A DNA stretch of 64,000 bases, from positions 2,170,001 through 2,234,000 of the forward strand of contig NZ_CP098812.1 of the NCBI RefSeq assembly GCF_036825535.1, in the 5' to 3' direction. This stretch comes from Parasalinivibrio latis (lineage in GTDB: Bacteria > Pseudomonadota > Gammaproteobacteria > Enterobacterales > Vibrionaceae). Below are positions 44,325 through 52,357 of the stretch, piece after piece. Made by a program: the position numbers and the translations under genes. Under the pieces are notes generated by a model. The model saw only the letters and a list, made by a program, of their open reading frames with translations. It made no database searches and was not told the DNA's origin. Every line of letters begins with the position of its first letter. Position 1 is the stretch's first letter.

Positions 44325-44697
44325 TTGTTTGAATTCTCCGATAGAAAAAGCGTTCGTTGCTTATCTCAATAACTGAATAGTAGGGTCAGAGCTGGCAAAA
44401 ACAAGTCTCTGTCGCAAATTGTTACCCTTTTCACGATTATGACAATTGCTACTTTGGTCGTATTGTCCGTGTCACTACAGAGGAGTAACCTCGAAACACA
44501 ATCTGATAGCATTTGTTACCTGTATTTAAGTCAGGCTGGCCCCAAACGTTAACATCAATTAGCCAGGTTATAATTGAAATACATTGCAGGGATGTATAGG
44601 CGGGCTGGAAAGATGTTCCCTGACCAGTGGAACAATTCAGATTGCAACCTGTTGACCGGCAGGATAAGCCGGTAAATCAAGGCTTAAGGAGAGCAAG
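44325..44697. other. Intergenic region between htpX and the 55-residue gene
   Basis: About 370 bases between divergent genes. Apart from the possible htpX promoter, a good -10 hexamer TATAAT stands at 44569-44574 for the rightward small gene, without a convincing -35. I see no gene, riboswitch or repeat in the rest. Confidence 0.5.
44379..44405 (-). promoter_or_regulatory. Possible heat-shock (sigma-32) promoter of htpX
   Basis: On the minus strand CTTGTTT is followed after 13 bases by CCCTACT. This resembles the sigma-32 pattern CTTGAAA-N13-CCCATnT. htpX is a known heat-shock gene in E. coli. The match is imperfect, so confidence is low. Confidence 0.35.
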
Positions 44698-44865
44698 ATG
44701 TCTAACAAAGATAACTATCGTGTCGCCATCGACATTATGTGTTGTCACCTGGGTATGAGCTTTGACGAAGCTTGTAAAGAGCTTGGACTGGAAATGGATG
44801 ACAGTTCACGTCAAATCGCTGAGGTTCAGGAAAGTCTTCTCGGTATTCACCGGGACGAGCGTTAA
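44698..44865 (+). CDS. Conserved-looking small protein, 55 residues
   Basis: A short gene that is easily missed. The product begins MSNKDNYRVAIDIMCCHLGM and continues with SFDEACKELGLEMDD up to HRDER. It looks soluble, acidic and helical with two adjacent Cys (14th residue region), and has no membrane segment. AAGGAG lies 7 bases before the ATG, a TATAAT hexamer lies about 125 bases upstream, and a strong terminator starts 20 bases after the stop, so it reads as a complete transcription unit. I do not recognise the family. Confidence 0.65.
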   Translation: MSNKDNYRVAIDIMCCHLGMSFDEACKELGLEMDDSSRQIAEVQESLLGIHRDER

Positions 44866-44884
44866 GAATTGGCTTGCTAAAGAG

Positions 44885-44907
44885 AAAGGCTGCGGATAGC
44901 AGCCTTT
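44885..44907. terminator. Terminator between the small gene and bioD
   Basis: Stem AAAGGCTGC (44885-44893) and GCAGCCTTT (44899-44907) with a 5-base loop, followed by TTT on the plus strand. Next to the bioD stop codon, so it may serve both convergent units. Confidence 0.85.
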
Positions 44908-44908
44908 T

Positions 44909-45589
44909 TTATACGCCCAGACAGGACAAATCAATAAATCCACTCAAGTCGCGACGCTTTATACCCGGCATATAGGGAATTTCACCCAGCTTTGGCGCTC
45001 CGAGTTTATGCTCCAGCGTTTCGATAATCTCCGCGTAGTGATCGGTGCCCGGATTGACCCGGTTTGCTACCCAGCCCACCAGCTCTAACCCGTCATGGCG
45101 AATTGCTTCCGCTGTCAGTAATGCGTGGTTCAAGCAACCAAGTTTTACCCCTACCACTAGAATAACCGGCAACTTGTGCGGAATAACCCAGTCAGACAGC
45201 GCATTGTCCATTGTGACCGGCACCCGCCAACCGCCTGCACCTTCTACAAGGGTGAATTCACTTTTCTCACGCAGGGCGAGCAAGCCTTTATCCAGCATTT
45301 CGAAATCTACCGTTTTCCCTTCTGTCGCCGCGGCAATATGCGGTGAAGCCGGAGTGTCCAGAAGGCATGGATTAACTTCGCTGTAGCTCAGTTCGATGTT
45401 TGAAGCCTGACGCAGGTGAATGGCATCACTGTTTTGCCACCCTTCTTCTGTTTCCTTGCTTCCAGCAGCAACCGGTTTATATCCGGCAACCGAGAATCCC
45501 TTAACTGCTGCTGCCTGCATAATTGCCTTTGAAGCAACGGTTTTACCAACTTCAGTGTCTGTCCCTGTAACGAAAAAGACGTTATTCAT
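44909..45589 (-). CDS. bioD: Dethiobiotin synthetase BioD
   Basis: A 226-residue ATP-dependent enzyme closing the ureido ring: 7,8-diaminopelargonate + CO2 + ATP to dethiobiotin. P-loop FVTGTDTEVGKT near the N-terminus and the block LVEGAGGWRVP are diagnostic. Last gene of bioBFCD; its start overlaps bioC by 8 bases. Confidence 0.95.
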   Translation of the reverse strand: MNNVFFVTGTDTEVGKTVASKAIMQAAAVKGFSVAGYKPVAAGSKETEEGWQNSDAIHLRQASNIELSYSEVNPCLLDTPASPHIAAATEGKTVDFEMLDKGLLALREKSEFTLVEGAGGWRVPVTMDNALSDWVIPHKLPVILVVGVKLGCLNHALLTAEAIRHDGLELVGWVANRVNPGTDHYAEIIETLEHKLGAPKLGEIPYMPGIKRRDLSGFIDLSCLGV

Positions 45590-46391
45590 TCGTTATCACT
45601 CCAAAACACACACGGTATGTCGCTGGTAAACTGCCACATTCCACGGTGTTTTTGCGGTAAGCACTTTCCAGTGCCTTTATTTGTGTTCTACCGCCTAACC
45701 CACGGTTCTGACGGCTTTCAATATGTGTTGCACCTATCCCTTTGAGGTCTCGCATCAAGCTAACAGCGGATGGATACAAGGTGACAATGTCAGAAAAGTC
45801 TAGGGTATCAGGACACAACCCGGATTGAGCCAGCGCAAGGTTTATCTGGCCCTGGGTTAGAAATTGGTTAACATGTTGATCTGAGTCAACGGCCTGCCAA
45901 GCCTTTTTTAACTCCCAAAGCGATCCATCTGCCAGGGTTGAAAAATAAATCTTTCCACCAGGCTTCACCACTCGCTTCATTTCAGAAAGGGGTATAGCCA
46001 GATCATCACACCACTGCAATGCCAGTGAAGAAAAGGCAAAATCGAAGCTGTTATCAAGAAATGGAATAGATTCAGCATCACCTTGGGTACAGAGCACTTC
46101 TGAACAGCGCCCAGCCGTTTTCTCCAACATTTCCGGAGATAAATCCAAAGCTGTCATTCTTGCCCCAAGGTTCGCCAACCTCTCCACGCAATAACCCGTT
46201 CCACACCCGACATCCAGCCCTGATTGTCCGGTCAAGCCAGAGTAACCTGCAATTAACCGGTCAGCCACTTCACGCTGGAATGCTGCGCTGTTGTCATAGG
46301 TCTCAGCGGCCCGTCCGAATGCCCTGGCAATCGCCAGCTTGTTACCCGGCCGCATCAGGTTCTGGTTTTCAACCTTCAGGATGGCAGACAT
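45582..46391 (-). CDS. bioC: Malonyl-ACP O-methyltransferase BioC
   Basis: A 269-residue SAM-dependent methyltransferase that methylates malonyl-ACP, disguising it as a primer for fatty-acid synthesis of the pimeloyl chain. SAM motif GLDVGCGTGYCVERLA; FDFAFSSLALQWCDD and the VVKPGG strand follow. The matching esterase bioH is not in the window. Overlaps bioF by 16 bases and bioD by 8. Confidence 0.93.
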   Translation of the reverse strand: MSAILKVENQNLMRPGNKLAIARAFGRAAETYDNSAAFQREVADRLIAGYSGLTGQSGLDVGCGTGYCVERLANLGARMTALDLSPEMLEKTAGRCSEVLCTQGDAESIPFLDNSFDFAFSSLALQWCDDLAIPLSEMKRVVKPGGKIYFSTLADGSLWELKKAWQAVDSDQHVNQFLTQGQINLALAQSGLCPDTLDFSDIVTLYPSAVSLMRDLKGIGATHIESRQNRGLGGRTQIKALESAYRKNTVECGSLPATYRVCFGVITNE

Positions 46392-47551
46392 TGCTCACCC
46401 TCCAGCATGTTTTTGATCTCACCGGCCAATGCCAGCACAGCAACTTTGGGCTGGGACACAGACAACGTCACCCGGAGCCGGGCTTTATTTGCCGGTACAG
46501 TTGGAGGCCGGATGGCACCCACCCAATAGCCTTTCTGTCTTAAATACTCTGAAAGCCGAAGCATCGGTTCTGACTGCCCTACAATAACCGGCTTGATAGG
46601 CGTGTTTGTATGTGTTGCCCCAGGGATCCCAGACAGTGCCTCCTCCCAGACAGCACTGAGCTCAGACAGTTTTTCCCGTCGCCATTGCTGAGTCTGAATT
46701 ATTTCGGCTGTGCGGCGTATCGTGTATGCCTGTGCCGGCGGCATTGCTGTAGAATAGACGTAATGGCGCCCAAACTGACGGAGGTAGTCTGCTGTCTCTG
46801 TTTGGCACAAAACAGCAGCACCCATTAACCCAAATGCCTTGCCAAAAGTGACAACCAATATGTCGGGCTTGATGCCTGCTGACCTGCAACTCCCAGAGCC
46901 ATCTTCCCCAAGCACACCAATCCCATGAGCATCATCAACCATCAGCCAGGCGTCATGATGTCTGGCAACCGTCGCTATCTCGGACAATGGGGATTTATCT
47001 CCATCCATACTGAACACCCCTTCAGTAACAACGAGTCTGTTGCCAGTTACTGTGCAGCTCAATGCAGCAGAAAGGCTTTCCGTATCGTTGTGCCGAAAAC
47101 GCTTCATTCTGGCGGGGCTTAGCATTCCCGCTTCCATCAGGGAGGCATGATTGAGCTTGTCCTGGATAACAAGATCTTCTTTATCACAAAGGGTAAAGAT
47201 AACGGCCTGGTTAGCGGCAAATCCGGAATTAAAAAGCACTGCACTTTCAAATCCCAGCCAGTCGCACAACATCCGTTCCAAATCAGCATGAGGTGATGAG
47301 TAACCGGTTACCAACGGCGAAGCCGTACTGCCTGCTCCATAGCGGGATACCCCTTCTTGCCAGAAACGGCAAACATCAGGCGTCCCGGCCAGCCCCAGGT
47401 AATCATTGGATGAGAAATTGAGGTAACGTTTTCCGCCCGAGTCCATAAAGTGGCCGTCTACCCGTTCTACGGTAGGCGGATAGCGGTAAAGCCCGGATTC
47501 TTTCCGGGCTGTCAGGGCATCATTGATTCTGCGAAAAAATCCACTTCCCAT
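46376..47551 (-). CDS. bioF: 8-Amino-7-oxononanoate synthase BioF
   Basis: A 391-residue PLP enzyme condensing pimeloyl-ACP with alanine. The PLP lysine is in VTFGKAFGLMG; other blocks are SSNDYLGLAG, VDDAHGIGVLGEDG and GSTASPLVTGY. The gene lies 16 bases after bioB. Confidence 0.95.
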   Translation of the reverse strand: MGSGFFRRINDALTARKESGLYRYPPTVERVDGHFMDSGGKRYLNFSSNDYLGLAGTPDVCRFWQEGVSRYGAGSTASPLVTGYSSPHADLERMLCDWLGFESAVLFNSGFAANQAVIFTLCDKEDLVIQDKLNHASLMEAGMLSPARMKRFRHNDTESLSAALSCTVTGNRLVVTEGVFSMDGDKSPLSEIATVARHHDAWLMVDDAHGIGVLGEDGSGSCRSAGIKPDILVVTFGKAFGLMGAAVLCQTETADYLRQFGRHYVYSTAMPPAQAYTIRRTAEIIQTQQWRREKLSELSAVWEEALSGIPGATHTNTPIKPVIVGQSEPMLRLSEYLRQKGYWVGAIRPPTVPANKARLRVTLSVSQPKVAVLALAGEIKNMLEGEQCLPS

Positions 47552-47567
47552 CAGTACAACTGCCTGT

Positions 47568-48620
47568 TTACAGAGATGCGTCGTAGAAGATATCGTCTTT
47601 TGAAGGGCGTGCAGCCAACCTTTCAGCGACCTGATCTCTCAGTTCAGACTCCTGCACTTGATCCGGCTTTTGCACCCGTTCCTGGCGGTTAATACCCAGT
47701 TTGCGGAACAACAGCATGTCCTCATCTTCGTCTGGGTTTGGCGTCGTGAGTAGTTTGCAGCCATAGAAGATAGAATTCGCTCCAGCCATAAAGCAAAGCG
47801 CCTGCATTTGTTCATTCATCTTTTCGCGACCCGCAGATAAACGAACCGCTGAAGCCGGCATCATAATCCGAGCCACTGCGATGGTGCGGATAAAATCAAA
47901 TGCATCGAGGTCATCCACGTTTTCAAGCGGCGTACCTTTCACCTTGACCAGCATATTGATCGGCACACTTTCAGGATGCCGTGGCAAGTTTGCCAGCTCC
48001 ATAAGAAGCCCTGCGCGATCACGCTTGTCTTCACCCAGCCCGACAATACCACCGGAGCAGACTTTCATGCCTGCATCCCGCACATGGGCAAGTGTATCCA
48101 AACGGTCATCATAAGTACGGGTTGTAATGATATTGCCGTAGTTTTCGCGGGAGGTATCGAGATTGTGGTTGTAGTAATCCAATCCGGCTTCAGCAAGGGA
48201 GTCCGCCTGTTCTTTATTCAACATGCCAAGGGTCATGCAGGTTTCAAGACCCAGGTTTTTCACACCACGGACCATATCAAGCAGGTAAGGCATATCCCGT
48301 TCTTTGGGATTTTTCCATGCAGCTCCCATGCAAAAGCGTGTTGCGCCAGAGCTTTTGGCTTTTTCGGCTGCATCTAAAACACGCGCTACTTCCAACAAGC
48401 GTTCTTTTTCTATATCTGTTCTGTAGTGGGCACTCTGCGGGCAGTATTTGCAGTCTTCCGGACAGGCACCAGTCTTGATGGACAGAAGCGTACTGACCTG
48501 GACTTCATTTGCCAGATGATGTTCACGATGTACCAGCTGCGCTTCAAACAGCAGATCCATAAAGGGTTTTTCGAAAAGAGTCTGAACTTCCTCTACTGTC
48601 CAGTTATGCCGAATATCCAC
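47568..48620 (-). CDS. bioB: Biotin synthase BioB
   Basis: A 350-residue radical-SAM enzyme inserting sulfur into dethiobiotin. The cluster motif CPEDCKYC coordinates the [4Fe-4S] centre; further blocks are FCMGAAWKNPKERDM and NHNLDTSRENYG. First gene of the leftward bio operon, divergent from bioA with the BirA operator between. Confidence 0.97.
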   Translation of the reverse strand: MDIRHNWTVEEVQTLFEKPFMDLLFEAQLVHREHHLANEVQVSTLLSIKTGACPEDCKYCPQSAHYRTDIEKERLLEVARVLDAAEKAKSSGATRFCMGAAWKNPKERDMPYLLDMVRGVKNLGLETCMTLGMLNKEQADSLAEAGLDYYNHNLDTSRENYGNIITTRTYDDRLDTLAHVRDAGMKVCSGGIVGLGEDKRDRAGLLMELANLPRHPESVPINMLVKVKGTPLENVDDLDAFDFIRTIAVARIMMPASAVRLSAGREKMNEQMQALCFMAGANSIFYGCKLLTTPNPDEDEDMLLFRKLGINRQERVQKPDQVQESELRDQVAERLAARPSKDDIFYDASL

Positions 48621-48713
48621 GATGACTTCCTCACATTTGCTTCGTGTGATGCACCCGACAGGGCTGCAAATTCTGGTTTGTAATGCTTGGCTAGTTTAAA
48701 CACACCCCGTAAA

Positions 48714-48746
48714 CTGTCAACATAGATAGAAAGCACTAGTTTACAA
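48714..48746. promoter_or_regulatory. BirA-type operator between bioB and bioA
   Basis: Half-sites CTGTCAACA (48714-48722) and AGTTTACAA (48738-48746) are separated by 15 bases. They match the TTGTAAACC / GGTTTACAA arms of the E. coli bio operator. The location between the divergent bioA and bioBFCD units is the classical one, so both are probably repressed by biotinylated BirA. Confidence 0.75.
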
Positions 48747-48757
48747 TCGGTGATTAA

Positions 48758-50038
48758 ATGACCATTGATTTACAATATGACCGCAACCATATTTGGCACC
48801 CTTATACATCAACGTTGGATCCCCTCCCTTGTTTCCCAGTCAAAGCGGCAAAAGGCGTTTATATAGAGCTGGAAGATGGCACCAGGCTGATTGACGGGAT
48901 GTCTTCGTGGTGGTCAGCAATCCATGGTTATAACCATCCGGCATTGACCAATGCTGCGAAGGAACAGCTTGATCAGATGTCCCATATCATGTTTGGGGGG
49001 CTGACCCACAAACCTGCGGTAGAGGTGTGTAAAAAACTGGTGGACTTAACACCGGATGGGCTGGAGAAAGTCTTTCTGTGCGATTCTGGTTCAGTGTCTG
49101 TTGAAGTGGCACTCAAAATGGCACTTCAGTACTGGTACGCCAGAGGTACGCCAAAATCAAAATTCCTCACACTTCGCCATGGTTACCACGGTGACACGTT
49201 CGCAGCTATGTCAGTCACCGACCCAGACAACTCCATGCATAAACTTTACAAAGGCTTCTTACCGGAGCACCTGTTTGCCGATTCTCCTTCCAGCCGTTTC
49301 GGTGGGGAGTGGAATCCCTCTGATTTGGACTCAACCATACAACTGTTCGAAGAACACCATCATGAAATTGCAGCTTTTATTCTTGAGCCTGTGGTTCAGG
49401 GTGCCGGAGGTATGCGCCTTTACCACCCGGAATTTGTCCGTCACATCAGGAGGCTGTGCGATATATATGATGTGTTGTTGATAGCCGACGAAATTGCCAC
49501 GGGTTTCGGACGTACCGGAAAGCTGTTTGCCTGTAACCATGCGGAAATTTCCCCTGATATACTTTGTGTAGGCAAAGCATTGACCGGCGGTTATATGACC
49601 CTGGCTGCCACACTGACAACGCAACACGTAGCCGATACAGTCTGTAGTGGTGAAGCTGGTTGCTTTATGCACGGACCGACTTTCATGGGAAACCCCTTGG
49701 CATGCGCAGTTGCAAATGCAAGCCTCGGACTGCTTAAACAAGGTGAGTGGGAAACAAACGTTGCCCGAATTGAAGCCCAGTTCGCTGAATTGCTGCCAGA
49801 ATTTTCAAAGTTGGATTGTGTCGCGGATATCCGTTATCTGGGCGCAATTGGTGTGATTGAAACACATCAACCTGTCCGAATGTCCGAGATACAGCAAGCT
49901 TTCGTCAATGAAGGGATTTGGGTGCGACCGTTTGGTAAGCTGGTATATGTTATGCCGCCTTTCATTTCAACAGACGAGCAAGTGAAAACTTTACTGAAAG
50001 GTATGTATAAGGTTTTAAGCGAGCATTTCAGCGAATAA
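48758..50038 (+). CDS. bioA: Adenosylmethionine-8-amino-7-oxononanoate aminotransferase BioA
   Basis: A 426-residue PLP transaminase using SAM as amino donor to make 7,8-diaminopelargonate. N-terminal HIWHPYTS, MSSWWSAIHGYNHP, the PLP Asp in LLIADEIATGFGRTG and the Lys in CVGKALTGGYM are all characteristic. Transcribed away from bioBFCD. Confidence 0.96.
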   Translation: MTIDLQYDRNHIWHPYTSTLDPLPCFPVKAAKGVYIELEDGTRLIDGMSSWWSAIHGYNHPALTNAAKEQLDQMSHIMFGGLTHKPAVEVCKKLVDLTPDGLEKVFLCDSGSVSVEVALKMALQYWYARGTPKSKFLTLRHGYHGDTFAAMSVTDPDNSMHKLYKGFLPEHLFADSPSSRFGGEWNPSDLDSTIQLFEEHHHEIAAFILEPVVQGAGGMRLYHPEFVRHIRRLCDIYDVLLIADEIATGFGRTGKLFACNHAEISPDILCVGKALTGGYMTLAATLTTQHVADTVCSGEAGCFMHGPTFMGNPLACAVANASLGLLKQGEWETNVARIEAQFAELLPEFSKLDCVADIRYLGAIGVIETHQPVRMSEIQQAFVNEGIWVRPFGKLVYVMPPFISTDEQVKTLLKGMYKVLSEHFSE

Positions 50039-50132
50039 CAACAATACGGTTATCCGGCCTTTAGGCTGCATAAAACGCAGTGATCCCACGGCAATCAACC
50101 TGCGTATCGCAGTCTGAAGACAGGAGAATTTT

Positions 50133-50687
50133 ATGTTGTATGGCCTTTTCCCTTTGCCCATTTTTTTGTTGCCAGGTGGAATCACCAAGCTTCGGATTTT
50201 TGAGCCGCGTTATATCCGGCTTGTCAAAGAATCTTTGGCAAGCCAATCCCGCTTCGTCCTTGCCATGACGGAAGGTGAAACCATCTGCTCCTATGGCACC
50301 CTTGTCGATATTATTGATTTCGAAACGTTAGAAGATGGGCTTCTTGGCATTACCATTCAAGGACGTCATAGGGTTCGCATCACTTCCGCCAGCCAGCAGA
50401 GCGATAAATTGTGGGTGTCTGGATTAGACATACTGTCAGATTGGGCCGAAGAAAAAAGCACCGGTGACTGTGAAGATATAACCAATGGTCTGCGTCAAGT
50501 TTTTACAGCCTATCCTAACCACGGACACCAGTATGAAGCGACTCATTTCGACAGCATTACGTGGGTCTGTCAACGCTGGCTTGAAGTGCTCCCGTTAGCA
50601 AATAACCAGCGCCAGTGGTTTATTGCCCAAAACAGCGTTGCTGAAGCAAAAGACTTCATCAGGCATCTGATTTACAAATCCGACTGA
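50133..50687 (+). CDS. LON substrate-binding domain protein
   Basis: A 184-residue protein consisting of the N-terminal LON substrate-binding (PUA-like) domain without the AAA+ or protease parts. It opens FPLPIFLLPGGITKLRIFEPRY and continues GLLGITIQGRHRVRI. Such stand-alone LON-SB proteins are common in gammaproteobacteria and have no known function. AGGAG lies 6 bases before the ATG. The stop codon overlaps the -35-like element of the next promoter. Confidence 0.87.
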   Translation: MLYGLFPLPIFLLPGGITKLRIFEPRYIRLVKESLASQSRFVLAMTEGETICSYGTLVDIIDFETLEDGLLGITIQGRHRVRITSASQQSDKLWVSGLDILSDWAEEKSTGDCEDITNGLRQVFTAYPNHGHQYEATHFDSITWVCQRWLEVLPLANNQRQWFIAQNSVAEAKDFIRHLIYKSD

Positions 50688-50710
50688 TCCAATCCTATTC
50701 CGCCTCGTAT
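50685..50710 (+). promoter_or_regulatory. Candidate ECF-type promoter of the sigma/anti-sigma pair
   Basis: TGATCC (50685-50690), then 15 bases, then CGTAT (50706-50710). This resembles the TGATCC / CGTA promoter pattern of RpoE-ChrR type (ECF11) sigma factors. It lies 36-61 bases before the sigma gene start, so autoregulation is likely. Confidence 0.6.
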
Positions 50711-50745
50711 GACTCTTTATGACGTCTTAAACAAGAGCGATCACA

Positions 50746-51378
50746 ATGATAAGTGCAGGATCTGCATATACTAAGTCTGAAGGGATGCAACGGACAGATT
50801 CAAAGCCAATGACCAAACCAGACGGTGAGTTACTCACAAAATTACTGATCGAAGTCGCAGACAACCAGAGCCGAAAAGCTTTTGAGTCTTTGTTCTCCTA
50901 CTTTGCTCCCAAGATCAGGTCGTACGGTATCCGGACACTCCATCAAGAGGCGTTAGCAATGGAGCTGGTTCAGGACACGATGATTTTGGTTTGGCGCAAA
51001 GCAGCATTGTTCAACCGGGACAAAGGTGCAGCAACGACGTGGATCTTTACAATTATGCGCAATGTCAGTTTCGACATGCTCAGGAAAATACAGTCCAACC
51101 GGGAAGACAATATAAGCAGCGACATTTGGCCAATGTTCGAAGAAGATGCTGAAAGATTTGACGAACAGGCGGCTAAAGATCAGCTGCATGGAAACCTGAT
51201 GGCTTATATTGACGAGTTACCGGACTTACAGCAGCAAGTCGTCAGAGGGGTGTACCTCAAACAACTCACTCATCAGGAACTGGCTGAGCAACTGAAGATC
51301 CCGCTAGGGACTGTAAAATCACGACTACGCCTCGGTCTTCAAAAACTACGCCACCATCTGGAGAAGCATCATGATTAA
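50746..51378 (+). CDS. ECF sigma factor, RpoE/ChrR-partnered (ECF11-like)
   Basis: A 210-residue RNA polymerase sigma factor of the extracytoplasmic-function group. Region 2 lies at about 45-110 (AFESLFSYFAPKIRSYGI, ATTWIFTIMRNVSFDMLRK) and region 4 at about 155-205 (LPDLQQQVVRGVYLKQLTHQ, GTVKSRLRLGL). The partner is the downstream ChrR-like anti-sigma, overlapping by 8 bases. In Rhodobacter this pair responds to singlet oxygen. The start is uncertain: ATG at 50746 or 50809 are both possible, with no good ribosome site for either. Confidence 0.87.
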   Translation: MISAGSAYTKSEGMQRTDSKPMTKPDGELLTKLLIEVADNQSRKAFESLFSYFAPKIRSYGIRTLHQEALAMELVQDTMILVWRKAALFNRDKGAATTWIFTIMRNVSFDMLRKIQSNREDNISSDIWPMFEEDAERFDEQAAKDQLHGNLMAYIDELPDLQQQVVRGVYLKQLTHQELAEQLKIPLGTVKSRLRLGLQKLRHHLEKHHD

Positions 51379-52036
51379 GTACCACCCCTACGAATCCATG
51401 TTGGTTGCCTTTGCTGCCGGAGAGCTTCCGACCTCCCTCACTATTGCCGTTTCTGCACATGCCGAAATGTGTCCCGAGTGCCAGGCGAAAATTGACAGGT
51501 ACACCGAAATGCTGGCAGAAAAGGCATTCAACAGCGTGGAAGAAATTTCTTCGCCTCTGACAGACAGTTTTAGTGGGATGCTCTCACGGATATTTGATTC
51601 CCCCCAATCAGCTGACGAACCACGGCTTGCGCCTTCGCCACCGGCCACCATCACGGTCTGCGGGGACGTTTACGCTTTACCGAGATCCCTGAGAAGGTTC
51701 AGTGATTTAGGTTGGAGCTCCATTGGGCCAATCAGCCGAGCCAGACTGCCACTCAATGAAGAGCCTGTGAGATCAAGTTTGCTCCATATTCAGGCCGATG
51801 CTTCTGTTCCTACTCACACTCACAGCGGCTATGAACTCACCCTTTTATTGGATGGCGAGTTTGAAGATGAGAATGACAAATACATACCTGGTGATTTTAT
51901 CTGGCTTGACAGTCAACACCACCATACACCCTTTACAAAAGACGGCTGCCTCTGTTACACGGTTGCCGACGCCCCTTTACATTTCACCAAGGGAGCGAGC
52001 AAATTGCTCAATGCAGTTGGGAATGTAATTTATTGA
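51371..52036 (+). CDS. ChrR-family zinc anti-sigma factor
   Basis: A 221-residue two-domain protein. The N-terminal anti-sigma domain shows the zinc motif HAEMCPEC (His/Cys/Cys) after HPYESMLVAFAAGELP. The C-terminal cupin begins at about residue 115 with ligands in HTHSGYELTLLLDGEFED and DSQHHHTPF. In Rhodobacter ChrR the anti-sigma domain binds the sigma factor and the cupin domain is needed for release by singlet oxygen. Overlaps the sigma gene by 8 bases; a terminator follows. Confidence 0.87.
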   Translation: MIKYHPYESMLVAFAAGELPTSLTIAVSAHAEMCPECQAKIDRYTEMLAEKAFNSVEEISSPLTDSFSGMLSRIFDSPQSADEPRLAPSPPATITVCGDVYALPRSLRRFSDLGWSSIGPISRARLPLNEEPVRSSLLHIQADASVPTHTHSGYELTLLLDGEFEDENDKYIPGDFIWLDSQHHHTPFTKDGCLCYTVADAPLHFTKGASKLLNAVGNVIY

Positions 52037-52066
52037 TTTGAATCGCAAATAGTTTGAACCCTCAAG

Positions 52067-52089
52067 GCGATTGAATTTTGCTCAATCGC
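52067..52089 (+). terminator. Terminator of the sigma/anti-sigma operon
   Basis: Stem GCGATTGA (52067-52074) and TCAATCGC (52082-52089) with a 7-base loop and a run of seven T. Strong. Confidence 0.85.
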
Positions 52090-52241
52090 TTTTTTTCTTC
52101 CAAACCTCAACATTACAACACGTATATCCCGCCCCACAGAAACAGCCACGATATTAAATTACATATATTTAACATCGCATGGTGTTTTATTTTATTTATT
52201 CCTTTACACGACAACACATATCTTGATTAAATTATCTGTAT

Positions 52242-52322
52242 CCAAACTATCTCAAGATGACGCCAGTGCACTTAACTATCAATGCTTTCCGATACTGGCC
52301 CGCATCCTGAGATGGTTTGGGT
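52242..52322. repeat. Palindromic pair of the interspersed repeat
   Basis: CCAAACTATCTCAAGATG (52242-52259) is mirrored by CATCCTGAGATGGTTTGG (52303-52320), with 43 bases between them. Both halves match the core at 20955-20976 and 26621-26641. An RNA of this stretch could fold into a long hairpin just before the sstT start. Confidence 0.75.
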
Positions 52323-52357
52323 AAACACACAATAATATTTACTATGCGAGAACACAC

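Larger units (their letters stand above)
52037..52357. other. Intergenic region before sstT
   Basis: About 320 bases: the chrR terminator (52067-52089), an AT-rich stretch, then the palindromic repeat at 52242-52322 ending 35 bases before the sstT ATG. The sstT promoter must lie in the AT-rich part. Confidence 0.5.
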
